NCBI GenBank assembly: GCA_003220905.1
Contig: QHTS01000038.1
Coordinates: 1-13,718 of the forward strand
DNA from: Gemmatimonadota bacterium
GTDB lineage: Bacteria > Gemmatimonadota > Gemmatimonadetes > Gemmatimonadales > GWC2-71-9
Reading direction: 5' to 3'
DNA: 13,718 nt
A program made the position numbers and the translations under genes. Positions 1-6,292 of this stretch are shown piece after piece. Position 1 is the stretch's first letter; the number at the start of each line of letters is the position of its first letter. The notes under the pieces were generated by a model that had not been told where the DNA came from, made no database searches, and saw nothing but the letters and a program-made list of their open reading frames with translations.

Positions 1-42
1 CAGCTTGGAAGGCTGATGCTCTACCAACTGAGCTACGCCCGC
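1..42 (-). tRNA. tRNA-Gly(UCC), 3' part cut by window edge
   Basis: The minus strand begins GCGGGCGTAGCTC, a 7-nt acceptor strand followed by U8-A9 and the D arm. It continues through an anticodon arm with loop CTTCCAA, so the anticodon is UCC (plus-strand positions 7-9). The T arm and 3' acceptor strand lie beyond the left edge. The gene starts 8 nt after the 3' end of tRNA-Tyr, so the two are surely one transcript. The order Thr-Tyr-Gly is the same as in the E. coli tufB-linked cluster. Confidence 0.93.
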
Positions 43-50
43 GCGCCGAG

Positions 51-133
<83 letters not shown>

Positions 134-273
134 TCGCCGGCAGCGCTCGCGCTCCCCCACGTCGTTTTTTTCGCCCCAGTGACAACGCACCCCGCGTTCC
201 CAAGGCGCGGGGTGTGTGTGTCCCTCTGAACTCGAAAAGGGTCGGGGCAATGTTGTTCCTCTTCGGCAACGTG
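134..273 (-). other. tRNA spacer with a perfect 9-bp hairpin
   Basis: This 140-nt spacer separates tRNA-Thr from tRNA-Tyr and is much longer than the 8-nt Tyr-Gly spacer. It contains a perfect inverted repeat, CACCCCGCG (188-196) and CGCGGGGTG (206-214), with a 9-nt loop. Neither strand has a T-run directly after the stem, so a classical intrinsic terminator is not supported. A processing or pausing structure is possible. A run of seven T on the plus strand near 165-171 is an A-run in the transcript. I see no open reading frame here. Confidence 0.6.
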
Positions 274-346
274 AGCTGACGAAGGGACTCGAACCCTTAA
301 CCTGCTGATTACAAATCAGCTGCTCTACCAGTTGAGCTACGTCAGC
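274..346 (-). tRNA. tRNA-Thr(UGU)
   Basis: Complete 73-nt tRNA. Acceptor strands GCTGACG and CGTCAGC pair fully. The anticodon arm is GCTGA/TCAGC around the loop TTTGTAA, giving anticodon UGU (plus-strand positions 311-313), and the T loop is TTCGAGT. The discriminator is U and is followed by CAC, so CCA is not encoded. It is the first gene of the cluster. A sigma-70-like promoter sits about 30 nt upstream, after the end of cysS. Confidence 0.97.
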
Positions 347-375
347 TGGCCGCTGCTGAAACTTTCCAGACTTGA

Positions 376-404
376 AGAGTAAGGGGGGATGACCGCTATC
401 GCAA
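376..404 (-). promoter_or_regulatory. Putative promoter of the tRNA cluster
   Basis: On the minus strand, TTGCGA (399-404) is followed after exactly 17 nt by TACTCT (376-381), a TANNNT-type -10. Transcription would start near 369, about 23 nt before the 5' end of tRNA-Thr, a reasonable precursor leader. The element lies in the 77-nt gap after the cysS stop, so the tRNAs can be transcribed independently of cysS. Confidence 0.55.
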
Positions 405-423
405 GGGACGTGCCGTTAACAAC

Positions 424-1842
424 TTAGACCAGTCGCCACTTGGTTCCGGCGGGGGAGTCCTCGATCTCCACGCCCCTGGCCGTGAGCTCGGCGCGGATCC
501 GGTCGGCCTCCGTGAAGTCCTTGGATTTCCGGGCTTTGTCGCGCGCCGCGATACGGCCGGCGATCCAGTGCTCGAGCTCCGTGTCGACGGTCTTGGCGGT
601 GGGCAACACGTCGAGCACCGCCATCGCCCGGCCGAGCACGCCGAGGGCGGGCGCGGCGCCCGGCGCTGCGGCATCCAGCGCCGCGTTCCCCTCGTGCACG
701 AACTCGAACAGCGCGGCACAGGCCCGCGGCGCGTTCAAGTCGTCGTCGAGCGCCGCGCGGAAGTCGACTTCGAATTTGGCAGCCAGCGTCGAGAGCGCCC
801 CTTCGCCTTTCCCCCTTTCCCCGGCCCCGAGTCGTGCATAGAACTCTCCCAGCCGTTTGACGCCCGTCCCCGCCGCCGCGAGTGCTTCGTCGCTGAAGTC
901 GAGCGCCTTGCGATAGTGCGTCTGCCAGAAGAGGAGCCGGACCGCGGCGGCGTCCACGCCCTGATCGCGCAGATCGCGCGCCGTGAGAAAATTCCCGAAC
1001 CGCTTCGACATCTTCGTGCCGCGCACGTTCAGGAACTCGCCGTGCAGCCAGAAGCGCGCGAACGGCTTCCCGGTCGCCGCTTCGGACTGCGCGATCTCGT
1101 CTTCGTGATGCGGGAAGATCAAGTCGACGCCGCCGGCGTGCAGGTCGAGCGTCTCGCTGCGGCAACACGTCCCGATCTGCTCCAGCGACATCGCGGAGCA
1201 CTCGAGGTGCCATCCCGGCCGGCCCCGCCCGAACGGCGCGTCCCACGCGGCGCCGACCTGCTCGTCCACCGGCTCGGCCTTCTTCCACAGCGCAAAATCG
1301 CGCGGGTCGTCCTTCGCGTACTCGTCGCTGGCGACCCGCGCGCCCACTTTCAGCTCGCGCGCGTCGAGCCGCGACAGCCGCCCGTACGTCGGGAACTTGG
1401 CGATCGCGAAGTAGATCGAGCCGTCCTCGCCCTTGTAGGCCACGCCGCGCTCGAGCAGTCGCTCGACCAGGCGCACCATCCCGGGCACCGACTGGGTGGC
1501 GCGCGGGTAGGCGTGCGCAGGCGTGATCCGCAGGTAGTCACGATCCTCGAAGAACGCCTGCACGAATGGCGCCGTATGCTCGTCGAGCCGCTTGCCCGCG
1601 GCGGCGGCGGCCTTAATGGTGCGGTCGTCGACGTCGGTGAGGTTCATGATGTGGAAGACGTCGTATCCCGCGTACGCGAGGTAGCGGCGCAGCAGATCCT
1701 CGAACAGGAATGTCCGGAAGTTGCCGATGTGCGCGTAGTTCCAGACCGTCGGGCCGCAGGTGTAGAGCGTGACGCGCGGGGGCGCGAGCGGTGCGAACGG
1801 CTCGACGCGACGGGTGAGGGTGTTGTAGAGCGCGAGGGTCAT
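424..1842 (-). CDS. cysS: Cysteinyl-tRNA synthetase
   Basis: This 472-aa class I aminoacyl-tRNA synthetase charges tRNA-Cys with cysteine in the cytoplasm. The N-terminus MTLALYNTLTRR leads into YTCGPTVWNYAHIGN, which holds the HIGH-type motif (HIGN, residues 38-41). The KMSKR loop is at 277-281. By alignment to the E. coli enzyme, the zinc ligands are Cys29, Cys215 (in HLECSAMS), His245 and Glu249 (in FPHHEDE). Length is normal for the family. The ATG at 1842 is chosen because it begins the conserved N-terminus; the frame stays open upstream to 2013, but that extension is Arg/Ser-rich and unlike CysRS. No Shine-Dalgarno precedes the ATG, but a TTGACG-N17-TACGTT promoter does. The tRNA cluster follows on the same strand. 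Confidence 0.97.
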   Translation of the reverse strand: MTLALYNTLTRRVEPFAPLAPPRVTLYTCGPTVWNYAHIGNFRTFLFEDLLRRYLAYAGYDVFHIMNLTDVDDRTIKAAAAAGKRLDEHTAPFVQAFFEDRDYLRITPAHAYPRATQSVPGMVRLVERLLERGVAYKGEDGSIYFAIAKFPTYGRLSRLDARELKVGARVASDEYAKDDPRDFALWKKAEPVDEQVGAAWDAPFGRGRPGWHLECSAMSLEQIGTCCRSETLDLHAGGVDLIFPHHEDEIAQSEAATGKPFARFWLHGEFLNVRGTKMSKRFGNFLTARDLRDQGVDAAAVRLLFWQTHYRKALDFSDEALAAAGTGVKRLGEFYARLGAGERGKGEGALSTLAAKFEVDFRAALDDDLNAPRACAALFEFVHEGNAALDAAAPGAAPALGVLGRAMAVLDVLPTAKTVDTELEHWIAGRIAARDKARKSKDFTEADRIRAELTARGVEIEDSPAGTKWRLV

Positions 1843-1854
1843 CGGTGCGGCTGA

Positions 1855-1883
1855 AACGTAGGAGCGGCCCCGAGGAGCGTCAA
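1855..1883 (-). promoter_or_regulatory. cysS: Putative cysS promoter, very short leader
   Basis: On the minus strand, TTGACG (1878-1883) is followed after 17 nt by TACGTT (1855-1860). Transcription would begin near 1848, only a few nucleotides before the cysS ATG, which fits the absence of a Shine-Dalgarno. The -35 overlaps the stop codon of the small ORF at 1880-2095. The same -10 hexamer, TACGTT, precedes cutA. Confidence 0.55.
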
Positions 1884-2095
1884 CGCGCGCGCGGCGCGCG
1901 CGGGTGCAGCGCCACGTCGAGCGTCCACGCGCCGGGCGGCCGCTCGCATACGACCGGGCCGCGGCGGAACACGAGTACCCGCGTCCCACGCCAGCCGCCG
2001 CGCGCCACATCACCCGGCGCGAGCAGCCCGCGGCGGACCAGGCGCGCCGCCACGTCCGTCACGACCAGCACCGGTGAGGACGCGGGGGTCGCCAC
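1880..2095 (-). CDS. Small hypothetical protein (71 aa), doubtful
   Basis: This ORF fills most of the 312-nt gap between the DUF1611 gene and cysS. It starts with GTG at 2095, and an in-frame TAG at 2107-2105 limits any longer start. About nine in ten third codon positions are G or C, like its neighbours. The start of the protein (VLVVTDVAARLVRRGLL, then a GGWRGTRVLVF stretch) reads like a compact beta-rich domain. I do not recognise a family. There is no convincing Shine-Dalgarno, and in DNA this GC-rich a 216-nt ORF can occur by chance. It could also be a remnant of a larger gene. Nothing else gene-like is visible in 1843-2154. Confidence 0.35.
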   Translation of the reverse strand: MATPASSPVLVVTDVAARLVRRGLLAPGDVARGGWRGTRVLVFRRGPVVCERPPGAWTLDVALHPRAPRAR

Positions 2096-2154
2096 CGAGC
2101 GAGCCTAGCCACGGTGCCGCTGCGGGCGGCATCCGATCCCCGCCGCCACCATCC

Positions 2155-3225
2155 TTATTTCGCCGCCATCGCCCCCTGGATGATCGCATCGACCAGCGGC
2201 GCCGCACCGAAGCGCACCGGATCGGTCGCCGGGAGCCCGGTCGCTGCCGCCGCCCGCGCGACGGCGTCGCGCGCCTGAGCCTCGCTCATGTCGAACGTGT
2301 TGAGGCAGATCCCGATCACGTTCGTCGGGCGGACCGGCGCGGCGGCGCGCTCGTAGATGTCCACCAGCTGCGGGAGCGGGGGAATCTTCACCCACGGCTC
2401 GCGGCCGTGGTAGTCGCCGATGTAGTCGCGCGTCGCCTGATGGCACAGGATCAGGGCGTCGGGGCAGCAGCCGTGCAGCAATCCCAGCGTGACCCCGGAA
2501 TACCCCGGGTGAATCAGGCTCCCCTGTCCTTCGACGAGGATGATATCGGCATCCTTCGCCGCCTCGAGCACCAGCCACTCCGACGCCCCGGCGATGAAGT
2601 CCGCCACCACCGCGTCCACCGCGATCCCCCACCCTTCGATGAAGATGCCCGTCTGCCCGGTGGCGACGAAGCGCGTGCGGTGGCCGCGCTTGAGCAGGGC
2701 GTTCCGCAGCTCGACCTGCGCCGTCATCTTCCCGACGTTGCAGTCGGATCCCACGGTGTGCACGACGTAGGCGTCGACCTCGGCCGCGAGCCCATCGGCG
2801 ACGGGAAGGTTCGCCGGTGGCTTACGCGCGTCGAAGATCCGGACGCCCCGCTCGCGGGCCAGCGCGCCCAGCTCGGGATCGTCCCCGATGAACGTGTGCA
2901 GGCCGCTCCAGATCTCGAGCCCGCGCTCGATCGCGGTGCGCAGCCAGCCGCGCCACTCGGCCGGCAGCCGGCCGCCCATCGGCGCGATACCGATCAGCAC
3001 CGCGGTGGCGCCGAGGCCGAGGCCCCGCTCGAAGTCGCCCACGACCGGGAGCGCGCCGCCGAACCCCAGTACCTCCTGCACGGTCTTTCCTGCCTGGGCC
3101 CGGTCGAGCACCCCGACGATCCGCTCGGGCATGTAGCGAATACAGCAGTTGGCCGTCTTCGACGTCATGGGCTCGAACTGGCCGTCGGCGATGATCAGAA
3201 AACGCTGGTTGTTCGCAGCGGGCAT
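2155..3225 (-). CDS. DUF1611 family P-loop protein (DgcN-like)
   Basis: This 356-aa protein matches the DUF1611 architecture: an N-terminal Rossmann-like domain (NQRFLIIADGQFEPMTSKTA, then VVGDFERG and LIGIAPMGGRLP) followed by a P-loop domain with GSDCNVGKMT at 159-168. Later segments include ATGQTGIFIEGWGIAVD and LVEGQGSLIHPGYSG. From family knowledge, a marine member (DgcN) has been described as a D-glutamate N-acetyltransferase in D-Glu catabolism, and relatives often neighbour dipeptide epimerases. No such partner is in this window, so the exact substrate is open. The ATG at 3225 shares its A with the TGA of the upstream transporter gene (TGATG), implying translational coupling. Confidence 0.85.
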   Translation of the reverse strand: MPAANNQRFLIIADGQFEPMTSKTANCCIRYMPERIVGVLDRAQAGKTVQEVLGFGGALPVVGDFERGLGLGATAVLIGIAPMGGRLPAEWRGWLRTAIERGLEIWSGLHTFIGDDPELGALARERGVRIFDARKPPANLPVADGLAAEVDAYVVHTVGSDCNVGKMTAQVELRNALLKRGHRTRFVATGQTGIFIEGWGIAVDAVVADFIAGASEWLVLEAAKDADIILVEGQGSLIHPGYSGVTLGLLHGCCPDALILCHQATRDYIGDYHGREPWVKIPPLPQLVDIYERAAAPVRPTNVIGICLNTFDMSEAQARDAVARAAAATGLPATDPVRFGAAPLVDAIIQGAMAAK

Positions 3226-4322
3226 CAGGCGGCCGTCGTGGTCCTGGGCGTGCGGAACTCGGCGGTCGTGCGGAGCACGGCGGGCTCGAAGTGTTCGGAA
3301 TCGCCGTAGATCTCGCCCTGTACCACATGGCGCACCACCACCATCGTCACCGCGAGCACCGGCACCGCGACCACGAGGCCCACGACGCCGATCAGCGTCC
3401 CCATGGTCAGCACGCTCGCGATCGTGAGGACCGGGGGCAGCGATACCTGGCGCTGCATGATGCGCGGCACCACGACGTTGGCCTCGACCACGTGCACCGC
3501 GACGCCGAGCACGATCACCGCGAGCACCCGCAGCCAGTCGCCGGTACCCACGACGAACAGCGCGGGGAGCAGCGTCGACACGAGGGTCCCGAAGAACGGC
3601 ACGACGGCGACGAGACCGGTGAAGATGCCGAAGGCGAGCCAGTACGGCACGCCCAGGACCCACAGCCCGAGCGCGGTCAGGACGGCGAGCACCATCATGG
3701 CGAGGAGCTGGCCCACCACCCAGGCCCGCAGCGTGGCACCCAGGTCGTCGAGTATCCGCGCGGCGACGGGGCGATGCTTCGGCGAGACGAGCGACAGGGT
3801 CCCGTCACGATACAGGCGCGGCTGGCGCGCGAGATAGAGGGCCATCACGACGACGCTCGCGCCCTCGATGAACAGCTTACCCCCGGCCGTGGCGTACGGC
3901 AGGATCGACCCGCGCAGGAAGCTCGCGGCGGCGTCGATGAGGCGCGCCACGAGCCCGGAGGAGGGATCGGCGAGCACCGTGTTCCGTAAGACGGGGTACT
4001 CCCGCGCCCAGCTCGCCACCACGTTCTGGATATTCGTGAGGGTCTGGGGCAATCCCGAGACCAAGGCCTGTGTCTGGTCGATGACGGGCGGGACGAGCAG
4101 GGCGCCGATGCCCGCCACGGCCGCCAGCGTCGCCAGGACCGCGGCGGTGAGCCCCAGCCAGCGCGCCAGGCGGAACCGCCGCTCGAGCACGTCGGTGATC
4201 GCCGAGAGGTATACGGCGCACAGCGCGGCGATGAAGACGAGGAGCAGCACCTCGACCACCCGGATGACGAACCAGATGGCCAGGGCGGCAACGAAGAGCG
4301 CCACGAACGTGGCGCCCGACAA
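3225..4322 (-). CDS. AI-2E/PerM family transporter
   Basis: This 365-aa multi-pass membrane protein belongs to the AI-2E exporter / UPF0118 family. Hydrophobic segments lie at about 5-40, 56-80, 145-165, 203-225, 228-260, 264-280 and 295-332. The family-specific C-terminal region is clear: VVPFFGTLVSTLLPAL (240-254) and EANVVVPRIMQRQVSLPP (280-297), followed by GxxGLVVAVPVLA. The substrate is unknown; members have been linked to autoinducer-2 export or Na+/H+ antiport, and neither can be read from the sequence. The start is TTG at 4322, 26 nt after the pspA stop; a GTG six codons later (4304) is an alternative. Neither has a well-placed Shine-Dalgarno. It lies between pspA and the DUF1611 gene and overlaps the latter. 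Confidence 0.88.
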   Translation of the reverse strand: MSGATFVALFVAALAIWFVIRVVEVLLLVFIAALCAVYLSAITDVLERRFRLARWLGLTAAVLATLAAVAGIGALLVPPVIDQTQALVSGLPQTLTNIQNVVASWAREYPVLRNTVLADPSSGLVARLIDAAASFLRGSILPYATAGGKLFIEGASVVVMALYLARQPRLYRDGTLSLVSPKHRPVAARILDDLGATLRAWVVGQLLAMMVLAVLTALGLWVLGVPYWLAFGIFTGLVAVVPFFGTLVSTLLPALFVVGTGDWLRVLAVIVLGVAVHVVEANVVVPRIMQRQVSLPPVLTIASVLTMGTLIGVVGLVVAVPVLAVTMVVVRHVVQGEIYGDSEHFEPAVLRTTAEFRTPRTTTAA

Positions 4323-4348
4323 CCGCGAAGACGCAGACGGCTCCGTGT

Positions 4349-5125
4349 TCAGCGGTGGTGCTCGGGGGGAGGGGGGGCATCGTCATCCTCGACCAGCTCC
4401 GCCTCCGCCGCTCCCTTGCCCAGCTGCTTCGATTCGCCCGCGGACGCGGCCGGGAGGAGCCCCATCTTGCGCTTGAGCTCGATCAGCTGCTGATCGGCGT
4501 CCGCTCTCACTTCCAGGCTCTGGAACTGCTTCACGAGGGTATCGCCCGAGAGATCCTCGTTCACCTCGGCCGCCGCGATCAGCTTGCGCTCCTCGTGCTC
4601 GATCTGCTCGGTCATGCGCTCGAACGTCTCGAACACGCTCTTGTCGCCGATCGACGACATCGTCTCCTGGATGCGCTTATGCGCCTCGGCGCGCTTCTGG
4701 CGCGCGATCAGGATGTTCTTCTTGCGCTTCGCCTCCTCGATCCGATCGTTCAGCTGGCGGAGCGACAGTTTGAGCTTCTCGGTTTCCTCGCGGTGTTTCA
4801 CCCACGTCTCGTGCAGCTGCACCGCACCCTGCGCGTGCTCATTGTGGCGCAGCAGGGCCTGCTTCGCGAGGTCGTCCCGCCCCTCCTGCACCGCCAGCAC
4901 CGCGCGGCGCTCCCAGTCCTCGGCGCTCTTCTTTTCCGTGTCCACCTGCGCCGAGAGGCGCTTCTCGTCCGCGATGGCCGCCGCCACCTGCTGCTTCGCC
5001 TTTGCCAGCTGACTCCGCATGTCGACGATCAGCTGGTTCAGCATCTTTTCCGGATTCTCGGCACGGTTGATCAGGTCGGTGATGTTCGACCGGATCAGCG
5101 TCGAGAGACGGTCAAAGATTCCCAT
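4349..5125 (-). CDS. pspA: PspA/IM30 family membrane-stress protein
   Basis: This 258-aa ESCRT-III-like protein of the PspA/Vipp1 family binds stressed inner membrane from the cytoplasmic side. The N-terminal amphipathic helix MGIFDRLSTLIRSNITDLIN and the following PEKMLNQLIVDMRSQL are typical. The body (about 25-220) is a long charged coiled coil with the usual E/K/A-rich helices and no membrane segment. The C-terminus is an acidic, Pro-rich tail (DDDAPPPPEHH) not seen in E. coli PspA. The ATG at 5125 is supported by GAGGG at 5131-5135 with a 5-nt spacer. Four small TM/coiled-coil proteins sit directly upstream on the same strand, the nearest 27 nt away, and an AI-2E transporter lies downstream. 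No PspF- or PspC-type gene is in the window. Confidence 0.95.
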   Translation of the reverse strand: MGIFDRLSTLIRSNITDLINRAENPEKMLNQLIVDMRSQLAKAKQQVAAAIADEKRLSAQVDTEKKSAEDWERRAVLAVQEGRDDLAKQALLRHNEHAQGAVQLHETWVKHREETEKLKLSLRQLNDRIEEAKRKKNILIARQKRAEAHKRIQETMSSIGDKSVFETFERMTEQIEHEERKLIAAAEVNEDLSGDTLVKQFQSLEVRADADQQLIELKRKMGLLPAASAGESKQLGKGAAEAELVEDDDAPPPPEHHR

Positions 5126-5152
5126 GAGAGCCCTCGGTGTGCTGGCGGGGCG

Positions 5153-5482
5153 TCACTGTCCCGCGCCCAACTTACGCTCCCGCCGCTCGGCGAGCATGCG
5201 CTCAGCGAAATCTAGGCGCTCGGCGAGCTCGGAGACCTGCCCCTGGAGCTCGGACACCTGCGCCTCCAGCGCCGCCACCCGCTGTGGATCCTCACCCGCG
5301 ACCCCCCAGCGCCGCTGGGTCCGCGTCCGGATGCGCTCCGCGAACGCTTCTCCGACGGGAGATCGAAACACCCACCGGCAACCCACAAAGAGCACCACCA
5401 GTCCGACAATCGGCATGAGCTGATCGACGACGAGGTTCAAGTCCAGCCCCGGGGGAAGCGGCGGCATGGGGGCCTGCATCAT
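5153..5482 (-). CDS. Small TM/coiled-coil protein D, PspB-like
   Basis: This 109-aa protein has an N-terminal tail rich in Met and Pro, one membrane segment (about 22-39), then SPVGEAFAERIR at 41-52, a positively charged linker, and a coiled coil at about 66-104 with ELAERLDFAERML at 85-97. It ends RKLGAGQ. The SPVG box and the ELAERxDF motif link it to the proteins encoded at 5479-5763, 5783-6064 and 6070-6258. The ATG at 5482 overlaps the previous stop by 4 nt (ATGA). Other Met codons (residues 2 and 6) are possible starts. The architecture, one N-terminal TM plus a short C-terminal coiled coil beside pspA, resembles PspB; homology is an inference. Confidence 0.8.
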   Translation of the reverse strand: MMQAPMPPLPPGLDLNLVVDQLMPIVGLVVLFVGCRWVFRSPVGEAFAERIRTRTQRRWGVAGEDPQRVAALEAQVSELQGQVSELAERLDFAERMLAERRERKLGAGQ

Positions 5483-5763
5483 GTGGACGCCGTACGCCTT
5501 TCCCCCGGACCCAGTTTCCCCGCCTGGCCGTCTCGCGCGTTGGCCAGCAACCGCTCCGTAAAATCTACTCGCTCCGCGAGTTCCGCCACCTCCCGCCGCA
5601 GCTCTTCCACCGCCGCCAGCACGTCCTCCTGCCCTGCCGCCCCACCTGCTTGGCTCTGCGCCTTGAGCTTCGCCAGGTAGGTCCTGCTCAGGATGAACGC
5701 GATCACGGTCCCGAAGAACCCCCCGACCGCTACGATCGGGATCAGGACTTCCAGCTCGCCCAT
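5479..5763 (-). CDS. Small TM/coiled-coil protein C, PspB-like
   Basis: This 94-aa protein begins MGELEVLIPIVAVGGFF, one membrane segment (about 6-25), followed by a charged linker and a coiled coil from about 45 with ELAERVDFTERLL at 61-73. The tail carries KLGPGE at 83-88, then six more residues. It lacks the SPxGxAxAxxIR box that follows the TM in its three neighbours. The start is secure: GGGAGG at 5769-5774 lies 5 nt before the ATG, while the longer frame reaching to 5946 is Ser/Arg-rich and overlaps the upstream gene. It is 19 nt from the gene at 5783 and overlaps the gene at 5482 by 4 nt. Confidence 0.85.
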   Translation of the reverse strand: MGELEVLIPIVAVGGFFGTVIAFILSRTYLAKLKAQSQAGGAAGQEDVLAAVEELRREVAELAERVDFTERLLANARDGQAGKLGPGERRTAST

Positions 5764-5768
5764 CAGGT

Positions 5769-5774
5769 CCTCCC
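5769..5774 (-). promoter_or_regulatory. Strong Shine-Dalgarno fixing the start of protein C
   Basis: GGGAGG on the minus strand, 5 nt before the ATG at 5763. It decides between the 94-aa product and a 155-aa frame that would overlap the gene at 5783-6064. Confidence 0.8.
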
Positions 5775-5782
5775 GTCCCCGC

Positions 5783-6064
5783 TCATTGGCCCGGTCCGAT
5801 CCGCTGGCCCTCGCGGTTCTTCGCGAGCAGCCGCTCGGCGAAGTCCATGCGCTCAGCGAGCTCCGCCAGCTCGCGCCGCATGGCCTCGAGCTCCTGGTCC
5901 AGCGCCGCTTTGTGTTCGGCGAACTCGGTTCGGACATCGCCGCCACCGGCCGACGCGCTCTTGCCGCGGATCCGGTCGGCCACCGCGCGGCCGATCGGCG
6001 AGAACGCCATCGCGATGCACGCGCCGCCCCCGAAAATGAGGATAAGAGCGAGGATGTCCTCCAT
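5783..6064 (-). CDS. Small TM/coiled-coil protein B, PspB-like
   Basis: This 93-aa protein has one N-terminal membrane segment (about 3-21), the box SPIGRAVADRIRG at 22-34, a Gly/Ser linker (36-42), and a coiled coil at about 44-84 with ELAERMDFAERLL at 68-80. It ends QRIGPGQ. The 13-residue motif differs from those of proteins C and D at only a few positions. The ATG at 6064 is 5 nt after the stop of the upstream gene; a weak ACGGG lies just before it, and coupling may drive translation. The ORF can be extended to 6250, but the extension is an Arg/Gly/Ala shadow of the upstream gene. Likely anchored in the inner membrane with the helix in the cytoplasm. Confidence 0.83.
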   Translation of the reverse strand: MEDILALILIFGGGACIAMAFSPIGRAVADRIRGKSASAGGGDVRTEFAEHKAALDQELEAMRRELAELAERMDFAERLLAKNREGQRIGPGQ

Positions 6065-6069
6065 ACCCG

Positions 6070-6258
6070 TCAGTGCGGCCGCGCGAGCCGTTGGGGGTCG
6101 CGCTCCTTCGCGTTCATGGCCATCCATTGCTCGTCCGTCTTCGACCATCCGCGGATCCACTCCGCGAGCGCCTTCCCGACCGGCCCCGTCAAGACGAGCG
6201 TGGCGCCGATGACCAGCGCCAGGCCGATCATGCCGACCGCAGGTACCCATTCTCCCAC
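6070..6258 (-). CDS. Small single-TM protein A (62 aa)
   Basis: This short protein has a membrane segment at about 5-24 (PAVGMIGLALVIGATLVL) and then GPVGKALAEWIRG at 25-37, which matches the post-TM boxes SPIGRAVADRIRG and SPVGEAFAERIR of proteins B and D. The remaining 25 residues are polar but lack the ELAERxDF coiled coil, so it is either a truncated family member or a distinct partner. The start is GTG at 6258, preceded by AGGGAGG at 6269-6275 with a 10-nt spacer. It begins 34 nt after the uvrA stop and lies 5 nt before the start of protein B, so it heads a tight cluster that leads to pspA. Confidence 0.75.
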   Translation of the reverse strand: MGEWVPAVGMIGLALVIGATLVLTGPVGKALAEWIRGWSKTDEQWMAMNAKERDPQRLARPH

Positions 6259-6268
6259 GCGACCGTTT

Positions 6269-6275
6269 CCTCCCT
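6269..6275 (-). promoter_or_regulatory. Shine-Dalgarno before the small-protein cluster
   Basis: AGGGAGG on the minus strand in the 34-nt gap between the uvrA stop and the GTG at 6258, spacer 10 nt. It is the best ribosome-binding sequence in the gap and supports the GTG start. No terminator hairpin is visible in the gap, so read-through from uvrA is likely. Confidence 0.6.
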
Positions 6276-6292
6276 GTCGTGAACTTACGGAG

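Noticed and set aside
188..214. Intrinsic terminator in the tRNA spacer
   Set aside because: The stem is strong, but no T-run follows on either strand and tRNA-Tyr follows on the same transcript.
568..1854. 428-codon open frame on the plus strand
   Set aside because: Antisense to cysS, with Arg/Glu/Val-rich shadow composition and no recognisable motif.
2074..3309. 411-codon open frame on the plus strand
   Set aside because: Antisense to the DUF1611 gene; shadow composition, no domain.
3291..3989. Very His/Arg/Glu-rich 232-codon plus-strand frame
   Set aside because: It looks like a metal-binding protein but is antisense to hydrophobic AI-2E transporter codons; GTG/GTC valine codons read back as His/Asp.
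4363..4377. Long G-run near the end of pspA as a regulatory element
   Set aside because: It encodes a run of Pro codons in the pspA acidic/Pro tail and has only two G-tracts, too few for a quadruplex.
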